Origin: Amborella trichopoda
Lineage: Eukaryota; Streptophyta; Magnoliopsida; Amborellales; Amborellaceae
Length of the DNA: 64,000 nucleotides
Direction: 5' to 3'
Assembly (NCBI RefSeq): GCF_000471905.2
Contig: NW_006499364.1
Location: 416,742-480,741 of the forward strand
In this document: positions 44,232-56,300 of the stretch, piece after piece
Position numbering within the stretch: the first letter of the stretch is position 1
Layout: each line of letters begins with the position of its first letter
Position numbers and translations under genes: made by a program
The notes under the pieces: model-generated
Told to the model about the DNA's origin: nothing
Seen by the model: only the letters and a program-made list of their open reading frames with translations
The model's database searches: none

Positions 44232-45420
44232 TCACAGATAATACTGCTTTAGGTATCGCTTGTTGATAGGGGGCATTGCCTCCTCTCCATTTGAGTTCGC
44301 CGGTATATAGGCCCCATTTGGTGTGACCTTCTTGACTATGAATGGGCCTTTCCACTTGGGTTCAAACTTTCCTTTGCGGTGCTCGTGTATGACAATCGAT
44401 CTCTTGACTGCTAAGACTAGGTCCCCACGAGCGAATGTTCGAACCTTGATAGTCTTGTCAAATGCTCTCTTCATTCTTCCTTGATTGAGCTCGAGGTACC
44501 GTTGAGCCTCTAGTCTCTTTTCGTCAAGGGCATTCAACTCCTGGTAACAGAGCTTAACCCTCTCATCTCGGTTAGTCCTTGATGTATAGCTACACGGAGT
44601 GAGGGTATTTGAACCTTGAGGGGTAGGACTGCCTCACCTCCATAGACTAGGGAAAAAGAGGTAGAGTTTGTAGCATTGCGAGTGGTGGTGTGATAGGCCC
44701 ACAGAGCCTCAGGCAGCTTCTCATGCCAGTTCTTCTTTGACTTTGAGTCTGACTTTTGGAGCACTCCGCACAAAGTTTTGTTGAACGCCTCAGCTAAACA
44801 GCTGGCTCGAGGGTAGTACATGGTCGAGTACTTCCACTCAAAATTGAACTGGTTGGTAAGGCGATCAAAGTGATGGCTTCTGAAATGAGGGCCATTATCA
44901 GAGATTATTTGGTCCAGAACCGCGAACCGGTATATGATGTGGTGATGCACGAAGTTAGCCACAGTGGTCTCTGAAACTTGTTTGAGAGGGACTGCCTCAT
45001 CCCACTTGGAGAAGTAATTTGTCGCTGCGAGAGTGAAGGCATAACCCAGGGCGAAAGGAGGGTCGATGGGTCCTACAATGTTCATACCCCACTGGGAAAA
45101 GGGCCATGGCGTCATTATGGGATGAAGAGGCTCTGGGGACTGATGAATGAGGCTTGAATGAATTTGGCACACTGGCATCTTTTGGTATAGTTTTAGGCGT
45201 CGGCCACCATTTAAGGCCAATAATAGCTGAGTTTGTGGAAGTGCTTGTAGAGCTCAGGGCAGGACTAATGCAGCCCGCAGATACCTGAATGCACTTCCTT
45301 GAGTACCTTGCTCGCCTCTTATGTATTGATGCATCTGAGGAGAATTCCGTCAAATGATCGACGAAAAAGGACGTCCCTGTCAAGAAGAGTGTCCTTGGTA
45401 GACATCCTCCGTATGTCATT
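44232..45420 (-). pseudogene. Integrase, Element 8 (Tat)
   Basis: The zinc region lies at about 45400-45170 (KVLKEVHSGICGLH, then a decayed CxxC). The core (45220-44534) has AATNYFSKWDEAVPLKQV, IISDNGPHFRSHHFDRL and LAEAFNKTLCGVLQKS. The C-terminal domain (44537-44232) has GKFEPKWKGPFIVKKVTPNG and ends YLKQYYL, stop 44234-44232. The first catalytic Asp is Asn (TNYF), as in Element 1. Frameshifts are near 45200 and 44535. Confidence 0.88.
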
Positions 45421-46135
45421 GCGTTCCGCCTGATGCTGAGGTATCCTTCCATGCTTTATGAAGTCTATGATAGGCTCCCTCCAGTCTTCCACTTGTTTGA
45501 CCTTCGTGCACATCGGGTTGAAGAATTCAGGCTCTTGCTTCTTGGCCTTGGATTCTTTGCCTCAGGATATTTCCTGTTCCACCTTAACGACATCCTTGGT
45601 TGCGAGAAGCACTCCGAATGAATAAGGCGGGAATTCAAGGAAGACATCCCTCTCATCATCTGCGTTGAATTTGTTCTCAAGTCGACATGTCTCCATTCGG
45701 TTACCCAGACTGAGGTGGGGTCCTGATGAAGATAGCTGAATGGCGGCCCCGAGCATTAAAAGCTGATCGGCTTGCAAGTTTAGCCTTCTAGGAATATGAC
45801 TCAAGGAGAAATCATCAAACTGGGTGTGATTATAAGGTTTGAGAGTATCCTTCCTTACGTCATAAATCCCCTTAAGCTGCTGGAAGACCAGCTTAGGGTC
45901 GCCGAAGATATTCAGCTGCCCCAGGTCTAGCTCCTAGGCAATCTCCAATCCGATTATGAGGGCTTGATATTCAGTTTCGTTAACAGAAAATTCCTTTGCC
46001 AGTGAGAAGGATAGAGGAATCATCCCACCGTCAAGAGTCAAGAATACGACTCCGGTGCCACCTTTATTAGACTTGAATGCTCCATCGAAGTACATCTCCC
46101 ACGACCGAGTTAGTGTCGTACAGAAAACCTCTTCA
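45421..46135 (-). pseudogene. Second RNase H and spacer, Element 8
   Basis: The minus strand shows MYFDGAFKSNKGGTGVVFLT (about 46100-46045), NETEYQALIIGLEIA, then after a stop LNIFGDPKLVFQQLKGIYDV. Asp, Glu and Asp of the RNase H fold are visible, with DS changed to DP at the third site. Downstream are SLSHIPRRLNLQADQLLM and RMSTKDTLLDRDVLFRRSFD. The position after the RT-linked RNase H marks it as the extra domain of Tat elements. Confidence 0.78.
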
Positions 46136-47570
46136 TCCGAGAGATCACTTGACAGGGGAGATTCCGCGGGGACTAGATGAGCCGCGAGGAAGTTTGCTGG
46201 GGCTTGACCTTTGACTACCTTCTGTGGTACATATGTGATGTCGAGCTGCATCAGCAATAATGCCCACTTGGCCAAACGTCCTAACAAGCATGTCTGGGTC
46301 ACAAGGAACTTGACTGGGTCCGCCTTGGAGATTAACTTGACCTCGTGACAGAGCAAGTAATGACGAATCTTCTATACCGCAAAGATCAAGGCTAAACACA
46401 TCTTTTAGATGGAAGGGTAATTCTTCTCAGCTCCTTGGATTATGCGACTGAAATAATAGAGTCTTGTCTCTTTCCCTTCGTCATTGCTCTGTGCTAGGAG
46501 TGCCCCAAGCCACTCATCAAGGGCGGTCACGTATAAGATGAGAGAGCTTTCTAACACTGGCATAAAGAGTACAGGTGGATTCAACAGGTACTGCTTGATG
46601 TCCGCGAGTGTAGATTGGCACGCTTCGTCCCATATGAAGGGGGTGTCCTTATTTAGGAGGTATAAAAAGGGCATGCATCGTCCTGAAAGGTTTGAGATGA
46701 ACCTTTGAATGTAGGCTAGCTGTCCTTAGAGATACCGTAGTTCATGCAGGGTTGTAGGCGATGGCATGTCCTGAATTGCAGTGATCTTGACGGGCTTGAC
46801 TCCAGTCCTCGGTATGTCACGATGAACCCTAAGAATTTTCCTCAGCGTACATCAAAGGCGCATTTCAAGGGGTTCATCTTGAGTTGGTGACGCCGTAGCT
46901 ATTCAAATGCATTTTTAAGGTCTTGTATGTGAGCATCTTTTGTTTCAGATTTTACTGCCAGGTCATCCATGTAGCACTCGACCTCTCTGTGGATCATGTC
47001 CTCGAAGATGGTCGTCATGGCTTGCTGGTATGTGTCACCGACGTTCTTTAAACCGAAAGGCATCACACTGTAGCAAAAGACACCTTTTGAGGTCAAGAAT
47101 GTGGTAGCCTCCTCATGTTCTGACGCCATCTTGATTTGATTATAACCAGAATACCCATCCATAAAGGAGAATATTCGACAATGACCCGTGCAGTCGACAA
47201 GCATCTCAGTGAATGGCAGGGGGAAGTCATCCTTGAGGCAGGCGGCGTTCAAGTCATGGAAATCAATACAGACCCTAATTTGGCCATTCTTCTGCTTGAC
47301 TGAGACAACATTTGCCAGCCATTTTGGGTATTTGACTGCACGTACGAATCTAGCTTGCTTGAGCTTGTTCACCTCAGTGTCAATCTGCATCTCGAGGTCA
47401 GGCCTAAACCTTCTTGTTTTTTGCTTCATGGGTTTGATGGTTGGATAAATACCAAGGTGATGGACAACAATCTGGGGGGCTAGACCAGGCATCTCATGAT
47501 AATGCCAGGCGAAGACGTCTCGATTTTCTCGGAGGAGGGAAATGTAACTTTTTTTCTCCTCTGAGGACAT
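46136..47570 (-). pseudogene. Reverse transcriptase and RNase H, Element 8
   Basis: A 223-residue open segment (47570-46899) has MSSEEKKSYISLLRENRDVF, IRVCIDFHDLNAACLKDDFP, FSFMDGYSGYNQIKM and the catalytic YMDD at 46973-46962. After a stop, LKMNPLKCAFDV and KFLGFIV follow. The RNase H part (46674-46200) has PFLYLLNKDTPFIWDEAC and LYYFSRIIQGAEKNYPSI. There are three or more frameshifts after residue 223. Confidence 0.9.
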
Positions 47571-48400
47571 TTTTGCTGAGATGAAAGTTGGCCTCAGGTC
47601 GGCTTCATCCCTTAGGTTGATATCTACAAGCTCATTAGCTGTGGCCTGACCACCTTCTTCCTACTCTTTTGGAGCGTACTGGAGTTCCTCGTCAGAGGAC
47701 ACACAAGGATTCTCATTGACCTCGAATGCAGAAACCCATGATCCCGACATCTTGGCTTTTAAGAGGGGCACAGTGTGGGAGAGGCCTGGTCCAGGCGATG
47801 GAAGGGTCTGAGTTAATGATCTCGTGACTAGGATCACTTAGTGCTTTCCCTGAGCTGGGTGCTTCATAAACTTGGATCATGTGGCAGGCCTCGTGGGAGC
47901 AGGAGCCTGAAGATGACTCGGTTTTAGCTTGGGTTAACAGGGCATCGTTGACTGTCGAGAATCCAGCCGCCTGGGCAAACATCTCTCTTAGGCGCTCTTG
48001 TTGTGGCTTGGTGAGGCTGGTGCCTCTGAACTGTCTATTTAGAGTGTCAAAATCTGGGCACCGTCGAGCTGCACCTGTGGAGAGAGTAGAGGAGGAGGGA
48101 GGAGAAGAAGAGTTAGAACGTTCCAGACAACTTTTTATGTCGTCGTCGGAATTAGATGTATGCAACGGGTATTTAAGGTCTCGCTTTGGCTTTAATCGTT
48201 GTGGGGTGATTTTAGCATCGTCACCCATATTGGAGGAATCTCGAGCTGCTGGTGACTCAGGGATGTCCACCTGATTGGATGAAAGGACAAGGCGAATGCT
48301 TGGGATCAAGTCCTACAAGGTCGGCAGAGGAGGAAGAGGCTTGAGATATTCGTCCTTGACCGGTGGCTGAGGGATACGATTACTTCGATGAGCTAAACTG
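47571..48400 (-). pseudogene. Linker between gag and RT, no protease (Element 8)
   Basis: A 198-residue segment (48309-47713) reads KPQQERLREMFAQAAGFSTV and ACHMIQVYEAPSSGK, shared with the other Tat elements. It then passes straight to SWVSAFEVNENPCVSSDEEL and the RT start. In Elements 2 and 7 the protease region stands between these parts. Here even the proline-rich linker kept in Element 1 is missing. Confidence 0.65.
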
Positions 48401-50447
48401 GGTGCTCGCCGTCTCCTTCTAGATCCCTGAGGAGGTATTTGGACTGCCCTATCAGGCTGGTGAGTAGTCCTAGCTTAGTGGACTGCCTCCCACTTTAGGG
48501 ATTTGAGCCTACTTTGCCCATGGTAGACTTCCCAAGGCTGAGAGGTCGAGGGCTCTGAAGGGTCCAGTGTATGATCTTGAGGGGCTTGTAGTGTGGCTTC
48601 CTCTTGAATGGGAGCGACGGCCTGGAAGCATTTTAGGAGAACAGCCCAAACAATGTGGCCTTGTTGAACTTTCTCCGCGACTATAGCTTCGAACCTAGAG
48701 CAGTCTTTGAATTCGTGGCCCCATAGGCAAGGCGCCTCAGTTGCTTGGTGGGCTTAGAGTGACGAGACCCTGTTGGAGCATCGCTTCGAAGAGGACCTGT
48801 AGAGGGTCTTGCTTAGTGCTTTCCTGGGTTAGAGTCGGAAGGTCTTCTTGCACTGGCGGAAGAGGGACTTGACGGTGTCCTCCTGAGTTACCATGAGCTT
48901 CTTGGCATTGGTGCATCTTCTTTGCCAAGAGCTTGTGGAAGCCTGTGCATTGGTTGACATCATGGCCTCATACGAGGTGATAGGCGCACTAGAGGTTCTC
49001 AGTTCCTGGAGGCAGGAACTTGAGTTGCATTGTCGGCTTTGGTGTTATGTGTCTCTCTTCAAGCATTATAGAAAATTGTGCACAGATGATAGCGGGCGCC
49101 TCATCACCCTCTTGGACTGTCACTATATGAGAAGCCTCCGGTTCCTTGAACGCCTTCTTTCACTCTACAAGCTTTATCTGACCCTTGTTAATTAGGGCTT
49201 CTATAGTAGTGTTGAGCTTATAGTAGTCATGAGTATGGTGGCCTACTCTCCTGTGATAGGCGCAGTACCTCTCATTTATCTCCTGCCCAGCCGGCTCTAG
49301 GGTGTTGACTTCCGACAGCTGGATCATGTTATGTTCTAACAACAGTCGAAGCAGTGCATGAGTCCACTCCTTGTCGAAGGGGTAAACTTTGTTTTGGTGC
49401 TGGATCCAGAAATCATTTAGCTTAGAATTTTTAGTAGGGGGGACCGCATTGTAGGACTGCTGCATGCCCCGAGCCTGAGGCGTCTGTGCCTTGGAGAGGT
49501 CCAAGGTTTGAGGAGCCGCAGTCTTAGTGTCAATCACGATGACGGTGGCGCTGATCATTGCCTTTTGGTTGCCCCAACTGTTGGGACAAGAATTTGAGTT
49601 GGAGGGTGCTGTCGAGAGCTGTCATGGAGTTTGAACAATTCCTCAATACAATCTGCCTTAGAGATGAGCTTTGACATGGAGGGTGGATTGGATGCCTCTA
49701 CATGCAGGGCGATCTCGGGAAGCATATTTCGTATGCAGGTTTGGACCGCTTCCTTCTCAGTCATGGGAGTGGCATGAAAGGTTGCCAGATCTCTCCATCG
49801 GGGGATGAACTTGTCAACCAGTTCATCAGGGTCTTGCATCAGAGTAAGAAGGTCGATGGTTTCCACGTTCCTTTGGACTTCGTAGAAGCATTGGTAAAAC
49901 AACTGCTCCATTTCGTGTGCACCGAGATTAGTGGCAGGTGAGCAAACCACTGAAAGGCTAGCCCTTCTAGAGTCTCGACGAACTAACAGAGGAGCAGTCA
50001 TTCGTCAGTTGCCATCTCCCTATAAGCGGCTTGGAAGTAGGTGATATGTTGTTGAGGGGATGTAGTACCGTTGAACAGGGGGAGTTTCCCTTTTTGGTAG
50101 TTTGGGGGAAACGACACCTGGTTAATGTATGAGGGGTACGGCTTCTAGTAGAGCGGTGCCTCCTGCATGCCTGGGACCTTGTTCTTGAGGCTATGGGCCA
50201 CCATAGCATCTATGCCGGTTTGGGAGACCCCTAGGGAGGAAGAACTGTCTTGGGAAGCCGGTGGGGGAGTTTGCTTAAGAACTGTGTTCTCACCAGTCAG
50301 GGAATCGGTCTCAAGGTGAGAAGAAGGGGACTTAGAGTCTTCTAAGCGTTCCATCTTCTTGAGGATGGATTGCACCATTACCTCAAACCTGCTCATTAGC
50401 TCTTCCTGAGCGTCATCCGGATCATTGATCACCATGGCACTGACCAT
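48401..50447 (-). pseudogene. gag, Element 8
   Basis: Begins near MVINDPDDAQEELMSRFEVM (50435), then QTGIDAMVAHSLKNKVPG, KLPLFNGTTSPQQHITYFQA, EQLFYQCFYEVQRNVETIDL (about 49900) and AVQTCIRNMLPEIALHVEAS. From 49558: TLDLSKAQTPQARG, HALLRLLLEHNMIQL and knuckle RYCAYHRRVGHHTHDYY (last Cys lost). A second knuckle CAYHLV.GHDVNQC lies near 48950. The third, present in Elements 1 and 7, is deleted near 48735. Four or more frameshifts. Confidence 0.87.
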
Positions 50448-51932
50448 TTCTTTTGGAAGGTCAGGGCTAGATGGCGCAGTGGACTGCTGAGGTTGGCGAG
50501 TCAGGTGTGGCGAGTTGGCTTACCCCGACTGGACTTGAGCCTTGTATGTCGATCTTGTGAGGACTGGTTCTCGATGGTCTTAGGACCGTAGTTTCTTGGT
50601 AGTGACGACCTAGCAATACTCTTAGACTCGCTCAGGTTCTGGAGTTTGGAGAGGGTAAAAGGGGTTACGAGGCAGGAGGTCGTCAAGGATGGTGACCTCA
50701 ACTTCCTTAGACGTTTCTTTGGTCAGGATCTTGAGGCCTCTCTTTTGCTTAATTCTGAGGCTGCTGCGGACTTTATTCCAGAATTGGGCCTAAGACTTGG
50801 ATTGCCCCAGCTTCTTTGAACATGCAAGGGCGTGTCTATGAGTTAGAGCAGGGAGTTGGGTCCAAGAACAGAAGGTAGCTTGGGTTTTTGCCTTGGAGAC
50901 TGGAGGCTTCTGTCTGACATTAGGCCGCTGCCTTGAATCCCTTTTTGAGGCCCAGGTGCGTGGCTGACCTGAGGCTGACTCAAGATGGTACTCTTAGGGA
51001 AGACCTTTGTCAGGGCTCGAGGTGCTTGTCTGGCGTCGGTAGAGCGATAGGGAAAGGAGCCGGTTTGTGACTCCGCCTGAGTTTGGAGCGGGGAGGAACC
51101 TGCAGAGTCAGTGCGTGTGCACCTTTAAGGTTAGTTGTCTGGGTGACTTGGGAGTTAACCCAGGCTCGGTCAATTGGTTCGACCTTGGGAGGTCGAGACC
51201 CCGAGCTTGTGTCTGTGAGGGACGAGGCGGAAGCTCATCTCTCACAGAGTAGAACTGTGTGTGCTGGGAGGGAGGATAGAGTTGTCAACCCTCCTATGGT
51301 CGAGCTGGCATAGAGCTAGCACTGCCTCGAGCTGTGGAAAGCAAATGCATGGCGCATGCAGGGTTTGGCCTAAGAAGGCCTAGCCCTGGATGCGAGCTTA
51401 AGGCAACGTGAAGGTTGCCCCAAGGTGTGGCTCGAGTGGATGGGCCACGAGCCCCTGGGTGTGTGCGATGAGTGGAGGCCATAGGGTCTCCGCCTCGGTG
51501 TGCCGAGCCTCTAGATGAAGAGGTTCGGGGTAGTGAAGGAGCATAGGGGGTTGCCTTACAGCAAACCTCAGGAGCAACGACGACCTGCTTGCCTTTCACG
51601 AAAATGGTGGGGGTAGCCTTCCAGCGTGTCTTAATAATATGACCAGTAAGAGACTTGTCGGTAGCAGGGTGCGTGTTGTGTGCGGTAGATGTTTTACCAA
51701 TGCAAGGGGCCTTGGTGGAGGCTCCACCAGGACGAGGAAGCTGGCAGTTAGGGACCTTTAAGTCCCCTCTTGCACCAACCCAGAAAAGAACCTGGGAGCC
51801 AAACTGTGAGTCGCGACTCAGTAAGAGAGAAGGCAATGAAGCTTGAGCAGTTCACTTCGTTGGGACAATCACGAGTGCGGGGATAAGGAAATCCCCGACT
51901 TGGATGAACAGGTTGAAAAACCCAGATGCCAT
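50448..51932 (-). pseudogene. Leader ORF (ORF0), Element 8
   Basis: The frame starts at 51932 with MASGFFNLFIQVGDFLIPAL, has one stop, then stays open to 51294 (GDLKVPNCQLPRPGGASTKA, THPATDKSLTGHIIKTRWKA, SRGSAHRGGD). It is the best-preserved leader ORF in the window, about 210 residues. Basic and Pro/Ser-rich, with no recognised domain. Text near 50600 (SSQDRHTRLKSSRGKP) is shared with Element 7. Confidence 0.55.
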
Positions 51933-51997
51933 AGAACTTAATATAGAAAGTAAACGAGGATATTGGTCAAACAAGATTGAACTGACTAAGGTAGTAA

Positions 51998-52016
51998 GTC
52001 CCCAGTGGAGTCGTAA
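51998..52016 (-). promoter_or_regulatory. Primer binding site, Element 8
   Basis: The minus strand reads TTACGACTCCACTGGGGAC, three bases after the LTR end (TTACCA). Compared with Element 7, GG is changed to TA and one base differs inside. Confidence 0.78.
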
Positions 52017-52019
52017 ACC

Positions 52020-54733
52020 TGGTAAGGTGCCTCAATCTCGCCCTCTAAATTTAGATGATTTGGTGGCACGTATCTCGGGTTTCTAGTGAACCTGAGACTT
52101 AAGATCGCTCTCTCGGAACCTTGCTCAAGGGCAAGGGCAGGTATACCAACCAATGAGAGAGGAATTTAAGGTGGGTTCGGGACTTCCTCGGGTTGCCTCG
52201 CATTGGTGCCCTCTTAGATCACATCGAAAAGCCCCCCAGCTGCTTTAGCTGGTTCGGACTCGCCTCCCTTGACCTGTAATCTCTTTGTTTTTCTGCACAA
52301 CACTTCTATGGTTAATTTGCAAGACAAGTGCGTCGAAGAGGCCCACCCTTATCTTAGGGCAATGCACATTAGTGTGGATAACAATGTGAGAGGTTAGTAT
52401 GATGAAGTGGAAGTTTCGAGCGAAGGTTGAAAAGAGAAGAAAACTTGATGAAGGGACTAGACTAGCTTGATAGCCGGATAGTGACTGACTCAGTGTGGTA
52501 GCAAGACGGGCATGATACTCAGGACCAGGACGACGGCAAGACTTCTCAAAACCGAGGCCGATATGACGGTGTTAGGCTAGGTTCACCCTCAATCAAATGA
52601 GAAGAGTAGAGGAAGAAGAGAAGGCACAAGATGACGGAGAGATAGGGTCCTGACGGCGCTAGGTGTTGCCACCCATGACCATGGAGTAGCAGTGTCGCAG
52701 TTCTTGGATGACGCTAGACACTATTGCTCGTGACATGAGGGGAAGCAGGGAACCACGGAGGGCACTAGGCATTGTCGTTGGCAACACAAGAAGGCGGTGC
52801 ACTCCTGTGTGGGCGGCGATAGCCTCTCGTGAAGTGCACAACAATAGCAGTTTGTGAAGCGCGCAATGATAATTCTAATGAGGCGCACGACAGTAGGAGT
52901 GGGATGTGGGGGGAGCGGCAATGATCACTGAACTCACGAAGGAGGCACGTGGAAGGTGATAGGCACCGTGCACGTGAAGAAAGCTCATGGGCGGCGATAG
53001 AAACTATCGAGATCTCTCACGGGTTGTGATAGGCATCGCTGTCTGCTATAGGTGCGCAACGAGAGAAGACCCCCGCGGGCAGCAATGAGTCTCGTCAAGG
53101 ACGTGTTTGCAGACGACAATGAGCAGCGCCATCTGGAAGCCTCACTGGGGGGAGAGATGGACGAACAGAGGCATGCACGCCACAGCCACTGCAGTGCATG
53201 ACCTCTGTGGGGAGCTCACACAGAGAAGAGGAAGAAGAAGGAGAGGAAGAGAGAGAAGAAGAAAAGAAAAAGAAGAGAGAAGGTTTACCTTGAGCCTAGG
53301 GGTACCGGTCCAAAAGTTTCTCTGACCTTACTCTCTCTCTCCAATCGTGGCCCAACATTGAGAAGAAAGAGAAACTTTATTCAGTAAAAACTCCCTTTGT
53401 GTATTCTATGTGTGCGTCTATTGCCTCTTTACTTACAATGATTGTACGTACTATATATAGAATTTGCGCCAAACATGGGTGGATGATAAAAATTAACCCT
53501 AATTGCTGAAAAATAAGATTAAATTGAATTAAAAGAAATTTGAAAAAAGGGTGAAAAATGAAAGATTTGCCCCTTCCTAACAATTTGTGGAATTCAAGAA
53601 CAGTCTTTGTGTTTCTCTAGAACGTGCATGATTTTTCGTGGATGATCCGAGGTCGTGTTGATGCCCTGTTGATCGAAAGATGATTGTTTTCCTGTAGGGC
53701 TCGGCATGGCGATCGTTTGATCCCAACTTTGAGCCATGGATCATGTTTTTAGTGCACGATCTTGTGACTTGAAAATTTGAATGGATCTTGAAACTTAGGA
53801 TTGATAGTGTGCTCGTTCCTTGATGTTTTTTGGGATTTCTTTGCTTGATCACATTGAGCATGTCGTTATAATCGTGAGGCAACAAACGTAGCTCGATTCC
53901 GTGCTTGAACGAAGATTTTGCAACTTTGGAATTTTTCCCCGAATCTGGAATTCCGATGACAGAATTTTCAGTCGCTTCGTGTACAGAATCCGACCGTTCA
54001 TCATACACGCAATTTGGATCAGAGATAGCTCGAGACCTTACGTACGCGATGGAATTTGCCTCACCTCAATCGGGCTCTCAAAAGACGTGATTTGATTGCT
54101 CGAGCGAGGCACAACGCTGCTGATTTTCCTGCACTTTCTTCACAAATCAGTAACATCTCTTTAGCTTTTCTTTGTGCTTGAGCGTCGTTATGGGGTGTGC
54201 CACATATCAAAAAGCTTGTCTTGATGAGACGAATACGCTCACAAAATTTGGGCTTGATTCAACTACAGACGAGTGACATATGAGAATCCAAAGTCACTGG
54301 TCATGATTGTCCCTTCAATGGTGTGGAGTTGCAGGGTGGCCGCACAGGAATAGCGTGCGGCTTCTCCTGTTTCACTCTTTTTACCTATAACTTCTTCTTG
54401 GAGTGTCTGTTCAAGTTGAAATTCGACCCTTGGGGGTTTTCAACCGTACCGGATCCAATGGTGGTGGTTCCACAGCAAATTGAGATATTGAAAACTGTAG
54501 TTCTAGTTATAGGGTCCATTTCGAGGTGCTAGAGGCCGATTCTGCTGGAACTGCTTCTCAGTCTGCACTGCCTCAGACATGTTGGAATGTGAAAAAAGTT
54601 GGCAGGAGACTTTTGAGAGTCTTCATGAAGACCTTGATCAGTTCTGGGGTTGTTCCGAGACTATCCGAATTTCCACTGCTTGTTAGGCTTTTATTGAGCG
54701 GGGCCCCATGATGATGAAAAATATCTTCCAAGA
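52020..54733 (-). repeat. 5' LTR of Element 8 (2714 bp)
   Basis: On the minus strand it starts TCTTGGAAGATATTTTTC at 54733 and ends GCACCTTACCA at 52020. It matches 37791-40522 throughout, with substitutions and small indels. A TATA-like run ctatatatag is at 53451-53460. Confidence 0.9.
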
Positions 54734-56300
54734 CTCATCTCTAAGGCAGTTCGTATTGAGGGATTGTTCAAACACCATGAAAGCTCTCGACAACAACCCT
54801 CCGGCTCAAATTCTCGCTCCAACAGTCGGGGCAACCAAAAGGCAGTGATCAGCACGGCCGTCACCATGACTGATACTAAGAGCGTGGCTCCTCAAATCTT
54901 GGACCTCTCCAAGGCACATATGTCTCAAGCTCGGGGAAAGCAGCAGTCCTACAACGAGGTCCCCCCTCTTAAAAATTCTAAGCCAAATGACTTCTAGATC
55001 CAGCACCAAAACAAAGTTTGCCCCTTCTACAAGGACTGGACTTCTGCACTGTTGCTACTGCTATTAGAGCAGAACATGATCCAGCTGCCGGAGGTCAACA
55101 CCGATGAGCCTACTGATTAGGAGACAAATGAGAGGTACTGCACCTATCACAGGAGAGATGCCACCCTACTCATGACTGATATAAGCTCAACAACACTATC
55201 GAAGCCCTTATTAACAAGGGTCAGATAAAGCTCGAAGAGTTAAAGAAGGCGTTTGGGGCAACTGAGGCTTCTCATATAGTGACAATCCAAGAGGATGACG
55301 ATGCACCCTCTATCCTTCGTGCATATTCTTCATAATGCTCGAATAAAGACTCGTCAAATCGAAGCTGACAAGGCAACCTAAATTCTTGCCTCCAGGAACC
55401 AAGAACCTTTGGTGCGCATACCACCATATACAAGGCCATGACGTCAGCGAATGCACTGGTTTCCCCATGATCTTGGCAGAGAAGATCCAGTAATGGCAAG
55501 AAGTTCAGAGTGACCCAGAACGACACCCTCAAGTCCCTCTCCCACCAGTGACAGAAGACCTCCCGACTCAAGCCTAGGAAAACACTGAACAAGATCCTCT
55601 GCAAGCCCTCTTCGAAGCGATGCTCCAGTAGGGCCTCATCATTCCTAAGCTTGCCAGGCAACCGAGGCGTCTTGCCCAGGGCATGGAAAACATTTGGTGC
55701 CTATATCACCAAGTATGGGCCACGAACTCAAAGAGTGATCTGGGTTCGAAACTATAGTCGCGGAGAAAGTCCATCAAGGCCACATCGTTTGAGTGATTCT
55801 CCCAAAACTCTTCCAGACCATTGCTCCCTTTCAAGAGGAAGATACACTATAAGCCCCTCATGAGCATACACTGGACCCTTAAGAGCCCTCGACCTCTCAG
55901 CCCTGCGAACTCTACCATGGGCGAAGCAGGCTCAAATCCCTGAAGCGTGAGGTAGTCCACCAAGATAGGACTACTCACCAACCTGATAAGGTAGTCCAAA
56001 CACCTCCTCGAGGATCCAAAAGGAGACGACGAGCACCCAAGTTAGCCTGTCGAAGGAATCATATCCCTTAGCCACTAGTCGAGGAAGATATCCTTAGGCC
56101 TCTTCCTCCTCTACCGACCTTGCAGGACTTCATCCCAAGCACAGCTCACCTTGTCCTTTTGTCCAATCAGGTGGACATCCCTGAGTCACCAGTAGCTCAG
56201 GATTTCTCCAATATGGGTGACGATGCTAAAAGCACCCCTCAACGGTCAAAGCTAAGGCAAGACCTTAAATACCCGTTGTAAATGTCCAATTTCGGCGACA
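54734..56300 (+). pseudogene. gag, 3' part, Element 7
   Basis: Resumes gag after Element 8 with CTCAT (target duplication) and reads LISKAVRIEGLFKHHESSRQ, AVISTAVTMTDTK and QILDLSKAHMSQARGKQQ. Knuckle-like motifs follow: YCTYHRR (about 55136), WCAYHHIQGHDVSEC (about 55415) and WCLYHQVWATN (about 55700, decayed). Later text (about 56040-56300) corresponds to the region before the linker. Frameshifts are frequent. Confidence 0.82.

Larger units (their letters stand above)
37791..54733 (-). mobile_element. Element 8: full-length Tat element (16.9 kb), gag and RT-integrase, no protease
   Basis: On the minus strand: 5' LTR 54733-52020, PBS 52016-51998, leader ORF from 51932, gag, linker, RT, RNase H, second RNase H, integrase ending at 44232, a 3' region with a satellite, a purine-rich tract and 3' LTR 40522-37791. 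The 5-bp target duplication CTCAT is at 37786-37790 and 54734-54738, inside gag of Element 7. The two LTRs have clear mismatches and small indels, so the insertion is not recent. Protease is absent. Confidence 0.92.
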
